Assembly: GCA_900317955.1 (NCBI GenBank) | Contig: ONIP01000013.1 | Coordinates: forward strand, 1 to 64,000 | Length of the DNA: 64,000 nucleotides | From: an uncultured Bacteroidales bacterium | GTDB lineage: Bacteria; Bacteroidota; Bacteroidia; Bacteroidales; P3 | Reading direction: 5' to 3' | Shown here: positions 1-7,715 of the stretch, one piece after another | Layout of the letters: every line of letters begins with the position of its first letter | How positions within the stretch are numbered: position 1 is the first letter of the stretch | Position numbers and translations under genes: made by a program | Notes under the pieces: model-generated | Told to the model about the DNA's origin: nothing | Databases searched by the model: none | What the model saw: the letters and a program-made list of their open reading frames with translations, nothing else

Positions 1-822
1 GGGCCGACGGATAGCGACTTATGGGACAGATACCTGGACGGGAAACAAACTGTGGAGGAGTTATCGCAAGCATACGGGATAAGCAGTTCCACAATCAGAA
101 GGCGTTTTTCGATGATTGTCATGAAATGGGAGCAGCCCATGCTCCACGGCAGTGGATATGTCCATGTCGATGCAGCCTAATGGGGGCGCAATTGGGGTAT
201 CCTGCTTGCGATAGACGACCTCACGGGAGCGGTCCTCTATCTTGAATTCATACGGCACGAGACCGTGGAGGATTACCGCACGGCAATAGCATCAATAGAG
301 AATCGGGGATATTGTATCAAGGGCATCATCGTGGACGGAATGCGGAGCCTGTTCTCCGAGTTTGCAAGATACCCGATGCAGATGTGCCACTTCCATATGA
401 TAAGCATCATCCGCAGGTATCTCACTAAGAATCCGAGGCTCAAGGCGGCCAGGGAACTAAAGCGTGTGGTCTTCACAATCACCGGCACGGACAAGGAGTC
501 TTTCGTCAGGGAGTACCTGAAATGGAAGTCGGACTATGCCGACACCATCAACCGCCGCAGCGTGTCGAAGAGGACAGGCTGCAGCCATTACACTCACAAG
601 AGGCTTCGCACGGCAATGCACAGTGTGGATTCCTATCTGCCGTACCTGTTTACGTTCCAGCGGGAGGACTGTGCAGGAATGCCTAACACAAACAACAAAA
701 TCGAGGGTACCTTCACCGACCTTAAGAAGAATCTCAATGTCCATAGCGGACTGTCCAGGGAGAACCGCTTGCGGTTCATTTGTGGGTTTTTCAGGCATCG
801 TATGCAATCTAACATGTCATAA
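1..822 (+). pseudogene. IS256-like transposase, cut by window edge and interrupted by a stop
   Basis: Frame 1 is open from the window edge to the TAA at 820-822 except for an in-frame TAA at 178-180. Before that stop lies a helix-turn-helix (about residues 16-36, TVEELSQAYGIS) and the first catalytic Asp region (VHVDAA); after it the frame resumes with WGRNWGILLAIDD, then IIVDG (second Asp) and NNKIEGTF (Glu), giving a DDE triad. The order resembles IS256-family transposases of the variant zinc-binding type, whose N-terminal zinc ribbon would lie left of the window. In relatives I recall a Tyr at the stop position, so one base change may have killed it. The ATG at 265 could restart only a fragment lacking the first Asp. 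Family assignment is from memory of motifs. Confidence 0.75.
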
Positions 823-830
823 ACGGCAGA

Positions 831-939
831 CGCCCACCGACAGTTGGCGGGCGAATGTCTATATTGACTTGTCGTCATGCACAGCATTCCTATTCCTCAC
901 GGGTTGCTCCCCAGCAGAGCCCGCTATGCTTCGGAATGC
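831..939 (-). ncRNA. Possible structured small RNA beside the transposase
   Basis: A good promoter at 944-975 points leftward and would start transcription near 937-939. The first bases, GCATTCC (939-933), pair exactly with GGAATGC (890-884). Inside, CGGGCTCTGCT and AGCAACCCG form an inner stem. A second hairpin lies at 831-853 (CGCCC with GGGCG). No long open frame is present. The transcript would run toward the 3' end of the transposase on the opposite strand, so it could be an antisense regulator or the decorated end of the insertion element. No clear U-tract terminator was seen, so the 3' end is a guess. Confidence 0.35.
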
Positions 940-943
940 GAGG

Positions 944-975
944 CAAAAGTACTAATAGTTTTTTATCCGACCAAA
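944..975 (-). promoter_or_regulatory. Promoter reading toward the transposase
   Basis: On the minus strand TACTTTTG (951-944) is the -7 box and TTTG (975-972) the -33 box, 20 bases apart, matching the Bacteroidetes consensus. No protein gene follows; the candidate small RNA does. Confidence 0.5.
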
Positions 976-992
976 CGTTCATACAAAATATC

Positions 993-1052
993 AGCCTGCA
1001 ATTTGACTATTAGAACAAAAACTGCAATTTTTAGCCTGCAAAATGACTATTA
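993..1052. repeat. Two direct repeats 40 bp apart
   Basis: AGCCTGCAATTTGACTATTA at 993-1012 recurs as AGCCTGCAAAATGACTATTA at 1033-1052. Only two copies exist, in the gene-free stretch between the transposase and the nuclease gene. They may be protein-binding sites or an element end. Nothing else was recognised between 976 and 1144. Confidence 0.6.
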
Positions 1053-1144
1053 TTTTCTATCAGATACATGAAAACAAGCTTCAACATCTACTTATTTCTC
1101 CCCAGCTGTATCATCCAACAATACACATAATGGAATTGAATTAG

Positions 1145-2218
1145 TTACAAACTAACAGGCACCAGTCCTAATTTATTGATACTCTCGTTGGCTTTCTGTA
1201 AAGCCTCATGGACTTCAAGAACTTCGGTATAGTCCCAGTATTTGATATCATTATTCACTCCAGGAAGTGCCTCAACCTCTTTTCTGATTTTCTCCAACTG
1301 TTCTGCATCGGAGACGGCCACAATACCCTGCACGGCCTTGTTGTTCTTGGCTTTCATTAGGTTGAGGATAAGGCTGTCAATAGAGCCAGAGGTCTGCACC
1401 TCAAAGACGTATATGATTCTGCCCATATTGCCAATAGAGACCTCCCAAACAGCATCAACCTTAGCGCCATTGGCCACCTTGACCTCAGTTGTGGCCTTGA
1501 AGCCCAGGCACTCGCCTATGTCCTTAATCTTGTCCCGTATGTCATTGTGGACGAAGCCGGATTCTTTTTTTGTTTTAGGAGCATCTACCACATCAATCGT
1601 TACTGGCTCGTCAATGTCTTTTTGGACCTCCTGCCAAATGAAATAGTCTAGGGCAATCAAGTTCTCCAAATCATCATAGCCCTTTTGCTTTGCGACACCC
1701 AACATCTTCTTTCCACATTCCGACAGATAGGCATACATCTTGCCATCCATAGCAGAGTCGTATTTGGGTGTATTGGGTACTTCAAGGATGGTAAAACCTG
1801 TTTTTGTTTTGCTATTCCACAGAATACATTCGTCCGGAAATGCTTTATTTAGTATTTCACTCATAATTGCCGGGCCAATCCCATTGATTTTCTGGCGAAA
1901 ATCATCCCAGCGTTTGGCAAGCGAGTCTTCGCCGTAGAGCAGGTTGGAGAACTGAGCACGCAGCAGTTCTAACCCATTTGTCTCTATTAGATTGTCTATC
2001 TTATAGTGCTTATTGCCCCACATGCCCATAGCCCATAAGGGAGAAAGTAGATTGTAGAAATCCTCGGCCGACATCTTCAAAAGGCGCGATTTGTCATACT
2101 TTTGCATCTCTTTGGCATGGGCTTTGCGTTCCGCCAATTCATCAGAGGTCTTGTCCTTATGAGTAATACGCCATTGGTGGTATCGCTCCAGATAAGTGAT
2201 GAATTTCTTTTCGTTCAT
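1145..2218 (-). CDS. PD-(D/E)XK nuclease-like protein, last gene of the TcmP operon
   Basis: This 357-residue protein has two parts. The N-terminal half carries a helix-hairpin-helix-like segment (KINGIGPAIMSEIL, about 114-127) followed by FPDECILWN. The C-terminal half (about 225-320) has a restriction-endonuclease-like core: VDAVWE supplies an Asp on one strand and FEVQ a Glu-Val-Gln on the next. Gln in place of the usual Lys is known in BglII-type sites, so activity is plausible. It follows the 252-residue gene by 29 bases on the same strand. The nuclease call comes from motif reading, not a search. A DNA-cutting partner of the upstream methyltransferase-like TcmP is my inference. Confidence 0.6.
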   Translation of the reverse strand: MNEKKFITYLERYHQWRITHKDKTSDELAERKAHAKEMQKYDKSRLLKMSAEDFYNLLSPLWAMGMWGNKHYKIDNLIETNGLELLRAQFSNLLYGEDSLAKRWDDFRQKINGIGPAIMSEILNKAFPDECILWNSKTKTGFTILEVPNTPKYDSAMDGKMYAYLSECGKKMLGVAKQKGYDDLENLIALDYFIWQEVQKDIDEPVTIDVVDAPKTKKESGFVHNDIRDKIKDIGECLGFKATTEVKVANGAKVDAVWEVSIGNMGRIIYVFEVQTSGSIDSLILNLMKAKNNKAVQGIVAVSDAEQLEKIRKEVEALPGVNNDIKYWDYTEVLEVHEALQKANESINKLGLVPVSL

Positions 2219-2247
2219 ATTATTTCAATATTTTTGATTTCAAAAGG

Positions 2248-3006
2248 TTATTCCTCCTCTTTTAGTTCTCCTCGCAGATATTTATCAAGAAGTATGTTGC
2301 GTAAATATGAGTGCAGATTGCTTAGAAACAGGTTTACTGCAAAGAGAGCATCAAAAAGTTTTAGGGAGTCAAGCATCACTTGGGCTTCTACAACTTCCTC
2401 GCACCTGCTAACATATAGCTTTTCTGTGTCAAGATGAGTTTCCATATTGCGCTCGTCTCTCCACCATGAAGAAGTTTGGGAGTGATGGTCGAGCAATGAC
2501 GATAACTGTTTATATTGAAGTACCAATTCCTCGGAGAAATAATTTATTATGGTACCAACTTTATTCCATTCAGACCTCATTCGTGTTTTTTCCTCAAACC
2601 CATATAGTTTTTTAAATCCCTCGTTAAGAACAACCTTCATTTTCCCACGCATAAAACGTTTGTCGTAGTCGCAGTCTGCCAGCATGAAATATTTTCCGAT
2701 AACCATACAGTCAATCATCGTAATTATTGCAAACTGCATAACCGAGACAATGACACAATACATTTGGTGGCCATCATCATCGTAGTCTTTAAACTGGTCC
2801 AACATCTTGGCCAGCATCGGCAAACTTTCCGAGTACTGAGCCACATCTTCGTCTATAATGGATATAAGTTTCTTTCGGGTAGCTTCGTCAAGACGATTCC
2901 CATTATAGTGGGTATCCCGAAAGAATCTTTCATATCGATAGTCTAGTATCGGTAAATATTGAATATCATCTAATTCGTTCATCTTTTTTTTAGGAAGATA
3001 GTTCAT
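2248..3006 (-). CDS. Unknown helical protein of the TcmP operon
   Basis: This 252-residue protein is not recognised. It is mostly predicted helix, acidic at the N-terminus, with a hydrophobic stretch near residues 85-110 (VIVSVMQFAIITMIDCMVIG) that could be one buried helix or a membrane helix. There is no signal peptide. The start ATG overlaps the DUF5131 stop by four bases (ATGA at 3006-3003), so the two are probably translationally coupled. It may be an accessory or structural subunit of the system formed with its neighbours. Confidence 0.6.
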   Translation of the reverse strand: MNYLPKKKMNELDDIQYLPILDYRYERFFRDTHYNGNRLDEATRKKLISIIDEDVAQYSESLPMLAKMLDQFKDYDDDGHQMYCVIVSVMQFAIITMIDCMVIGKYFMLADCDYDKRFMRGKMKVVLNEGFKKLYGFEEKTRMRSEWNKVGTIINYFSEELVLQYKQLSSLLDHHSQTSSWWRDERNMETHLDTEKLYVSRCEEVVEAQVMLDSLKLFDALFAVNLFLSNLHSYLRNILLDKYLRGELKEEE

Positions 3007-3749
3007 ATCACCACCCTCTCTGGCATTTGCTGAATGACTTTGCCGAAAAGCAGCTTACCGTTGGCGTGTTTATTGCGCTTGATGCCATCGCTGCCCCACG
3101 TTCCCCATTGCTTGAAGAAGAATGCAGAGCCTTGCCGTTCGGTCTGTTCTTGGATGGAGAGTACCCACTCTTCTTTCATCAGGCGGGCTTGTGGGCCACT
3201 TTCGCCACCGACTATCACCCAGTCGATATTGCCGAGGTCCAATTCTCCCAAGTCTTCAATCAAGGGTTCGCAGGAGAGGAACCGTATCGGAGCGGGGAGG
3301 TCACGTAGGCAGTCAATACGCGGTTTGGATGATTGTGCCTCAACGGTCACACCTAACCACGCGTTGGCAGGCACGTCGTGGGTGTGGAAGTACTCGGCCA
3401 TACGCTCGGCACGTTTGGTAAGCAGCTGGTAGCGGTGATGTGGGGTTCGACGGATGGTGTCCATCACACGGTCGATGAATTCAAAGGGCACATCCTTGTG
3501 GAAGAGGTCACTCATGGAACAGACAAAGATTGTATGCGGTTGCCGCCAAGCGAGTGGCTCCTCAAGGCAATCTTCATGAAGTGTGACCTGAAAACCGTTG
3601 GCATATTTCGCCAGCCTCATAGCCTTCAAGCGACGCGACATCACCTCGGCATAGCAATGCGCACAGCCCGCTGAAATCTTATCACAGCCTGTGATAGGAT
3701 TCCAAGTCTTGTCTGTCCATTCTATTTTGGTCGTCTTCGTAGCCATCAC
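3003..3749 (-). CDS. DUF5131 (phage Gp37/Gp68-like) protein with three-Cys motif
   Basis: The N-terminus has the family hallmark IEWTDKTWNPITGC followed by a Cys cluster, C-x6-C-x2-C (GCDKISAGCAHCYAE), like a radical-SAM iron-sulfur motif. Further family segments are FVCSMSDLFH, the YQLLTKR motif, WLGVTVE and WVIVGGESGP, ending GTWGSDGIKRNKH. Length (248 residues) is normal. DUF5131 proteins are often coded beside TcmP in phages and genomic islands; the chemistry is not established to my knowledge. The frame opens GTG-ATG at 3749-3744. Either start overlaps the TcmP stop, the GTG by four bases and the ATG by one. The gene is complete. Confidence 0.85.
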   Translation of the reverse strand: MMATKTTKIEWTDKTWNPITGCDKISAGCAHCYAEVMSRRLKAMRLAKYANGFQVTLHEDCLEEPLAWRQPHTIFVCSMSDLFHKDVPFEFIDRVMDTIRRTPHHRYQLLTKRAERMAEYFHTHDVPANAWLGVTVEAQSSKPRIDCLRDLPAPIRFLSCEPLIEDLGELDLGNIDWVIVGGESGPQARLMKEEWVLSIQEQTERQGSAFFFKQWGTWGSDGIKRNKHANGKLLFGKVIQQMPERVVI

Positions 3750-4693
3750 TTGTTGATTATTTCATGTGCAATCTTGACTGCACTTTGATTGTTTGATGCA
3801 CATGCGAAATGGAATATCGGGGTGTTTCTTGTATTGCGCAATACTAAGGGCTGTTCAGTGGCGTACTTGAAAATAGTTTTCATCTGCTGAATGTATAGCT
3901 CAGTGATCCTTTTGATAGGCTCACCCATTTTTTCCACGACTTCGACTTCGCCGAATAGGGTGCTGTCCTGTCTGGTATTGTAAAAGTATTCCTTCAAGAA
4001 AGACTCGTCTTTTCCAAAGAATGTGGTGAGTTTCTCAATATGTGTCAGTTTGCATTTCCTATCAAGCAATCGGTTGACAATAACACCTGTAGGGATAAGT
4101 ATCCATAAATCAGTGCCAGTTCCTTTTAGTCTCTCAATTGATTCCCAATCAACCTGCATCCCAAAGGGATCAAGCAATACAAGAGCCTTTAGTTTGCTGT
4201 TGGTGTGCAGTGCAGTGGCCAACTTTTTCACTTCTGTGTTGGCATCTGAATGTCGAAACTCCAGTTTTCTGCCCTTGCAGATAGGGGTTAGTTTTTCCTT
4301 AAGTTGCTTGCTTGAAATTTCGTCCTTATCAATGAAATAGTAGTAGTCGAAGCCTTTTTTAGAAATGTTTAGCACACGTTCAGCAGCTCCTTTATATGGT
4401 GATAATTCATCTGTTGTAACATGGTGCTCGTTTATTAAGTCTAGCATCAGCTGATTGCCCTCCTCTGGTGCAGACTCTTGTCGAGAACCGCTGCCAGCAA
4501 ATCCATCGAAATATATCAGTTTCCAATCATTTTGGTCGCGATATTTATTCATAATGGTAAGGTATGCATTAACATACTTCTCAAAAGCATTGAGTTTCTC
4601 TTCCGTCCATACTCCTCCCCACGAACTGGATGGTTCGGTGACGGTAGCCTGTCGTTCATTATTTGAGCCTGTATCAAGAGGTTTAATCATCAT
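3746..4693 (-). CDS. tcmP: Three-Cys-motif partner protein TcmP
   Basis: The N-terminus WGGVWTEEKLNAFEKY and the segment IYFDGFAGSGS are typical of TcmP, the named partner of three-Cys-motif (DUF5131) proteins. The fold reads like a Rossmann SAM-dependent methyltransferase: DGFAGSG (about residues 65-71) resembles motif I and LLDPFGM (about 175) resembles motif IV. Length 315 residues is normal. It is the first gene of a four-gene minus-strand run in which three junctions are overlapping or within 29 bases. No consensus promoter lies directly upstream, so the run may be read from the RhuM side. Substrate unknown; nucleic acid is a reasonable guess. Confidence 0.85.
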   Translation of the reverse strand: MMIKPLDTGSNNERQATVTEPSSSWGGVWTEEKLNAFEKYVNAYLTIMNKYRDQNDWKLIYFDGFAGSGSRQESAPEEGNQLMLDLINEHHVTTDELSPYKGAAERVLNISKKGFDYYYFIDKDEISSKQLKEKLTPICKGRKLEFRHSDANTEVKKLATALHTNSKLKALVLLDPFGMQVDWESIERLKGTGTDLWILIPTGVIVNRLLDRKCKLTHIEKLTTFFGKDESFLKEYFYNTRQDSTLFGEVEVVEKMGEPIKRITELYIQQMKTIFKYATEQPLVLRNTRNTPIFHFACASNNQSAVKIAHEIINK

Positions 4694-4916
4694 AAGATGA
4701 TTAACGCGAAAAGGTCGTTTTTATTGCAGGAGCCTGAATAAAACTATTGGGCAGGTGAAATTGTATCATGAATCAGAGGGTACTCCACTAAGCGAGACCG
4801 AAGAAGGACCGAAGAAGGGAGATTCGGTGGAGTGTGCTAACTCTGTGATGTCCGTTTCACTAGATGTGCCTATAATGTGCCTTAGGGTCATTTTCTATGG
4901 TTTTTTGTCCTGGTTC
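4694..4916 (-). other. Gene-free spacer with hairpin and 11-base tandem repeat
   Basis: No gene fits here. On the minus strand ACTCCAC and GTGGAGT bracket a loop holding CTTCTTCGGTC twice in tandem. This could be a folded leader or attenuator ahead of tcmP, but no U-tract follows. Confidence 0.35.
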
Positions 4917-5921
4917 TTATTGCTTATCAAGTAATCCTCTTACCTCTTTATCGAAGTCTGAGTCAATCTTTTGGGTGGGATTAAAGAGTTTGTACTCATC
5001 GGTTGCTTTTTTATCTGCTATCTCACGACTAATCTTCCCTTTGTCTGGTAAAAGGGCGTAACGTCTGAAAGACAAGAATTCATTGACAGAAGCGGCAAAC
5101 TGCTCCATGCTAAAAGCATTTTCGCGCTCTATCAGGTCCTCTATGTAGTCGAAATAACCCGACACCGCACGTTCCAGTCGACGTATCTCCACCTCAGGCA
5201 GGTAGTTCTTGGCAACCTTCGTGTCGCTGAGCAGCACACGGCCATCGGGCGCATTCTTCCATGTCTGCAATCCCATGTGGTCTTTTGTGTGATTGGCACG
5301 GGTGTAGATAATCTCAGGTGCCGTCTGACCAGTAATGGCATAATGGAAGCGATTCTGCACCATTTGATAGAACTCGCGTGTAGTGGGCGAGTTGCGGTCG
5401 TAGTCGAACGAGCACTCCGCATAGATGTCGGTAATTTGTTGCCAGATACGTCGTTCGCTGGCACGGATGCTGCGCACCTTCTCCAGCAGTTCGCGGAAGT
5501 AATCTTTGCCAAATACCGCATTGCCTTGCTTCAAACGTTCCTCATCCAGGACAAATCCCTTCTTGATAAACTCGTTCAGTACTTTGGTTGCCCACTGTCT
5601 GAACTTGGTTGCACGAGCCGATGATACGCGATAGCCGACGGCGATAATCATGTCAAGATTATAAAAATCTATCGGTTCTTCCACCTCACCTCTTATACCT
5701 CTATTTACGACGGTTGCAATTTTTGCAACCGTCGTCTCTTGCCGTAGTTCTCCTTCTTTAAAAATGTTGGATACATGGCGGCTAATGCCAGATTTGTCAA
5801 TATCAAACAGCTGGGCCATAGCCTTCTGCGTAGCCCAAATAGTTTCGTCCTTGATAACCACTTGCACTTTGCCTTCATCGTCTGGCAGCTGGTATAATAT
5901 GAATTGTATTTCGTTAGTCAC
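4917..5921 (-). CDS. RhuM-family (virulence RhuM) protein
   Basis: This 334-residue protein matches the RhuM family: an N-terminal DNA-binding-like module (IWATQKAMAQLFDIDKSGIS, about 28-47), the FYNLDMIIAVGYRVSSARAT core (about 86-105), and a C-terminal Fic/DOC-like all-helical part. The family is widespread in genomic islands and beside restriction or toxin genes, with no firmly known role. The start is GTG at 5921, overlapping the stop of a DUF5131 remnant, which suggests it was once the gene directly after a DUF5131 gene. It lies 223 bases upstream of tcmP on the same strand. Confidence 0.8.
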   Translation of the reverse strand: MTNEIQFILYQLPDDEGKVQVVIKDETIWATQKAMAQLFDIDKSGISRHVSNIFKEGELRQETTVAKIATVVNRGIRGEVEEPIDFYNLDMIIAVGYRVSSARATKFRQWATKVLNEFIKKGFVLDEERLKQGNAVFGKDYFRELLEKVRSIRASERRIWQQITDIYAECSFDYDRNSPTTREFYQMVQNRFHYAITGQTAPEIIYTRANHTKDHMGLQTWKNAPDGRVLLSDTKVAKNYLPEVEIRRLERAVSGYFDYIEDLIERENAFSMEQFAASVNEFLSFRRYALLPDKGKISREIADKKATDEYKLFNPTQKIDSDFDKEVRGLLDKQ

Positions 5922-5985
5922 TTATTAATTTCTCGTTTTTGTGTTTGTTGCGTTTCACGCCGTCGGCGCCCCAGGTGCCCCCTTT
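5914..5985 (-). pseudogene. C-terminal remnant of a second DUF5131 gene
   Basis: Reading leftward, the frame ending in TAA at 5916-5914 codes GTWGADGVKRNKHKNEKL, against GTWGSDGIKRNKHANGKL at the end of the intact DUF5131 gene at 3003-3749. The match fades upstream, where KQ-like codons appear one base out of frame before a stop. The remnant stop overlaps the RhuM start, as the intact gene overlaps its own follower. It is therefore a fossil of another TcmP/DUF5131 cassette, not chance. Confidence 0.8.
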
Positions 5986-6003
5986 TGTTTATATTTTAAT
6001 CTG

Positions 6004-6011
6004 CAAAGATA
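6004..6011 (-). promoter_or_regulatory. -7 box upstream of the DUF5131 remnant and RhuM gene
   Basis: TATCTTTG followed by CAG fits the -7 consensus; no TTG was found at the usual distance. Confidence 0.4.
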
Positions 6012-6048
6012 CGTCTTTTTTTTCAATTATAGAGGGTTCTGACCGTAT

Positions 6049-6399
6049 TTAACTTAAATGAATGCGTTAAAATGAATGTGTTAAAATGAATGCGTTAATT
6101 TGTTAATGCGTTAATTCGTAAATCGATTAGCACATTCACACGTTAACACATTTAAACATTATTAATGAGCTAATTCATAATTCGACTAACACATTCACAC
6201 GTTATCAAATTTACACATCATGAATGCATTGATTCATAATTCGACAAACACATTCACACGTTAACACATTTACACATTATTAATGCGCTAATTCATAATT
6301 CGACTAACACATTCACACGTTATCAAATTTACACATTATGAATGCATTGATTCATAATTTGACTAACACATTCACACGTTAACACATTTACACATTAAA
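6049..6399. repeat. 59-bp tandem array with two alternating unit types
   Basis: Five units start at 6114, 6173, 6232, 6291 and 6350, each about 59 bp and opening ATTCATAATTCGACTAACAC or a close variant. Units 1, 3 and 5 continue GTTAACACATTTACACATTA; units 2 and 4 continue GTTATCAAATTTACACATNA. The true period is therefore a 118-bp dimer. The left flank (6049-6113) uses words such as TGCGTTAA and TGTGTTAA, which are reverse-complement versions of words in the units. There are no unique spacers, so it is not CRISPR. Confidence 0.9.
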
Positions 6400-6461
6400 A
6401 TACAACGGCTCCCTCTCGACGTTTCATTTCCTTGAGTCTATACTTCGTCAACTCCCCATAC

Positions 6462-7463
6462 CTACCTCTCCTTAACGATTTCCCAGTGTCCGTATCGTCT
6501 GCCACCCACTCGTTTTATCTTGTTGTCTTCCTGCAATCTGTTCATATATCGTACCAGCGTTGTTCTGGGAATTCCAAGTTTGTTGGACAGATTGTCCATA
6601 GTGACCCACGGGTCTGAACGCAAGGCATCCATTATCCTTAGTGCCATAGTGCCATCCATAGTACCATCCGTTTTGGCACTATGAGATTCATCGCCCATAC
6701 TATGCTTGTACTCCTTAATCTGTTTCAGTAGATTATTGCAGTGATGCTGGAGCATAAAGGACTTGAATATCTTTGAATCCTCTGCTTCTTCACTTTGCTC
6801 AAGGGAACTGATGTATTGATTGCGTTTCTTTTTCTTCATTATCGACGGCACTACTCCGAACTCATACTGAATCATATTCATAACCAGTCGACTCATACGT
6901 CCGTTGCCGTCGGCCCACGGACGTATGTTCACAAGTCGGTAATGTGTTTCAAAACTCAGATCGTACACCTTCTTGATGTCATCTTTGTCGAGACTCTTTC
7001 GTTCAGTATTGAGCCATTGGCAGAATTCCTCGAGGCGTTCAGGCACTTTCTGATACGACAGATATGGCCTTCCACCTATGCCGGCGCTCACATTCAATAG
7101 CCTCAACTCGCCTTTTGCAGCGGAGAAGTTGCCAGCCATCGCGATGTATTCCAACCCGGTGTTTTTCATCACCAATGCCGACAGGCCACACAGCAGTTCC
7201 ACCGAATAGTCGGTGTGATCGCGTGCATAGATAATGCTTTGCTCGTAAGCAGCTTTCAAATCGAGGTTCATCATTTGCTCGGTGAGCGGTTTCTGTGCGC
7301 CTATTCCTTCATCGAACAGAAGCCGGTTTTCCACCTCGGTCACTGTCGAGCCCTCGATGGCGGTGGACTGTGTGATGATGGAATACAGGTAAAACTTGGC
7401 ATAGTCAATCTGCTGGTCTATACCGAGTTGCTTGTATTCTTCATATATGGGTCTTATAGTCAT
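6462..7463 (-). CDS. Fic-family protein with altered catalytic His and C-terminal winged helix
   Basis: At 333 residues the protein has an N-terminal inhibitory-helix motif (STAIEG, about 33-38), a Fic core and a C-terminal winged-helix DNA-binding domain (about 270-333, LGIPRTTLVRYMNRL). The Fic loop reads NIRPWADGNGRMSR at about 177-190, where active AMPylators have HPFxDGNGR; here Arg stands where the catalytic His should be. The nucleotide-binding part (DGNGR) is intact. It may bind nucleotide without transferring AMP, or use other chemistry. It is read from its own promoter at 7592-7622 with a long leader. Confidence 0.85.
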   Translation of the reverse strand: MTIRPIYEEYKQLGIDQQIDYAKFYLYSIITQSTAIEGSTVTEVENRLLFDEGIGAQKPLTEQMMNLDLKAAYEQSIIYARDHTDYSVELLCGLSALVMKNTGLEYIAMAGNFSAAKGELRLLNVSAGIGGRPYLSYQKVPERLEEFCQWLNTERKSLDKDDIKKVYDLSFETHYRLVNIRPWADGNGRMSRLVMNMIQYEFGVVPSIMKKKKRNQYISSLEQSEEAEDSKIFKSFMLQHHCNNLLKQIKEYKHSMGDESHSAKTDGTMDGTMALRIMDALRSDPWVTMDNLSNKLGIPRTTLVRYMNRLQEDNKIKRVGGRRYGHWEIVKER

Positions 7464-7591
7464 TTTCAGATGTGACTTTTTGTGTTAACAATCCACCAAT
7501 GGCCTTGCTTACAATCTCCTATTTTTTGTATTATTCCAAGATTAATGAGTGACTACATAAGTTGTAGTTTATCGCTTTGTATATTAAACTG

Positions 7592-7622
7592 CAAAATTAC
7601 GAAGAAAAAATGGATTAACAAA
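7592..7622 (-). promoter_or_regulatory. Promoter of the Fic gene
   Basis: TTTG (7622-7619), 19 bases, TAATTTTG (7599-7592): an exact consensus spacing. It leaves a leader of about 120 bases before the ATG at 7463. Confidence 0.7.
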
Positions 7623-7715
7623 AAAACTTTTCGGGTTCGGAACCAATGGGAGACGGATTGCCGAAATGCCTTCCATGCCCTTACAGCATAAAGAAGAAGC
7701 AAACTACATCACTTG

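Noticed and set aside
265..822. Intact 185-residue transposase starting at 265
   Set aside because: It lacks the first catalytic Asp and the helix-turn-helix, which are coded in frame before the stop at 178-180.
6049..6399. CRISPR array
   Set aside because: Repeats are contiguous 59-bp units without unique spacers, and no cas genes are present.
7482..7691. 69-codon open frame upstream of the Fic gene
   Set aside because: It covers the Fic promoter on the other strand and its product has no protein character.
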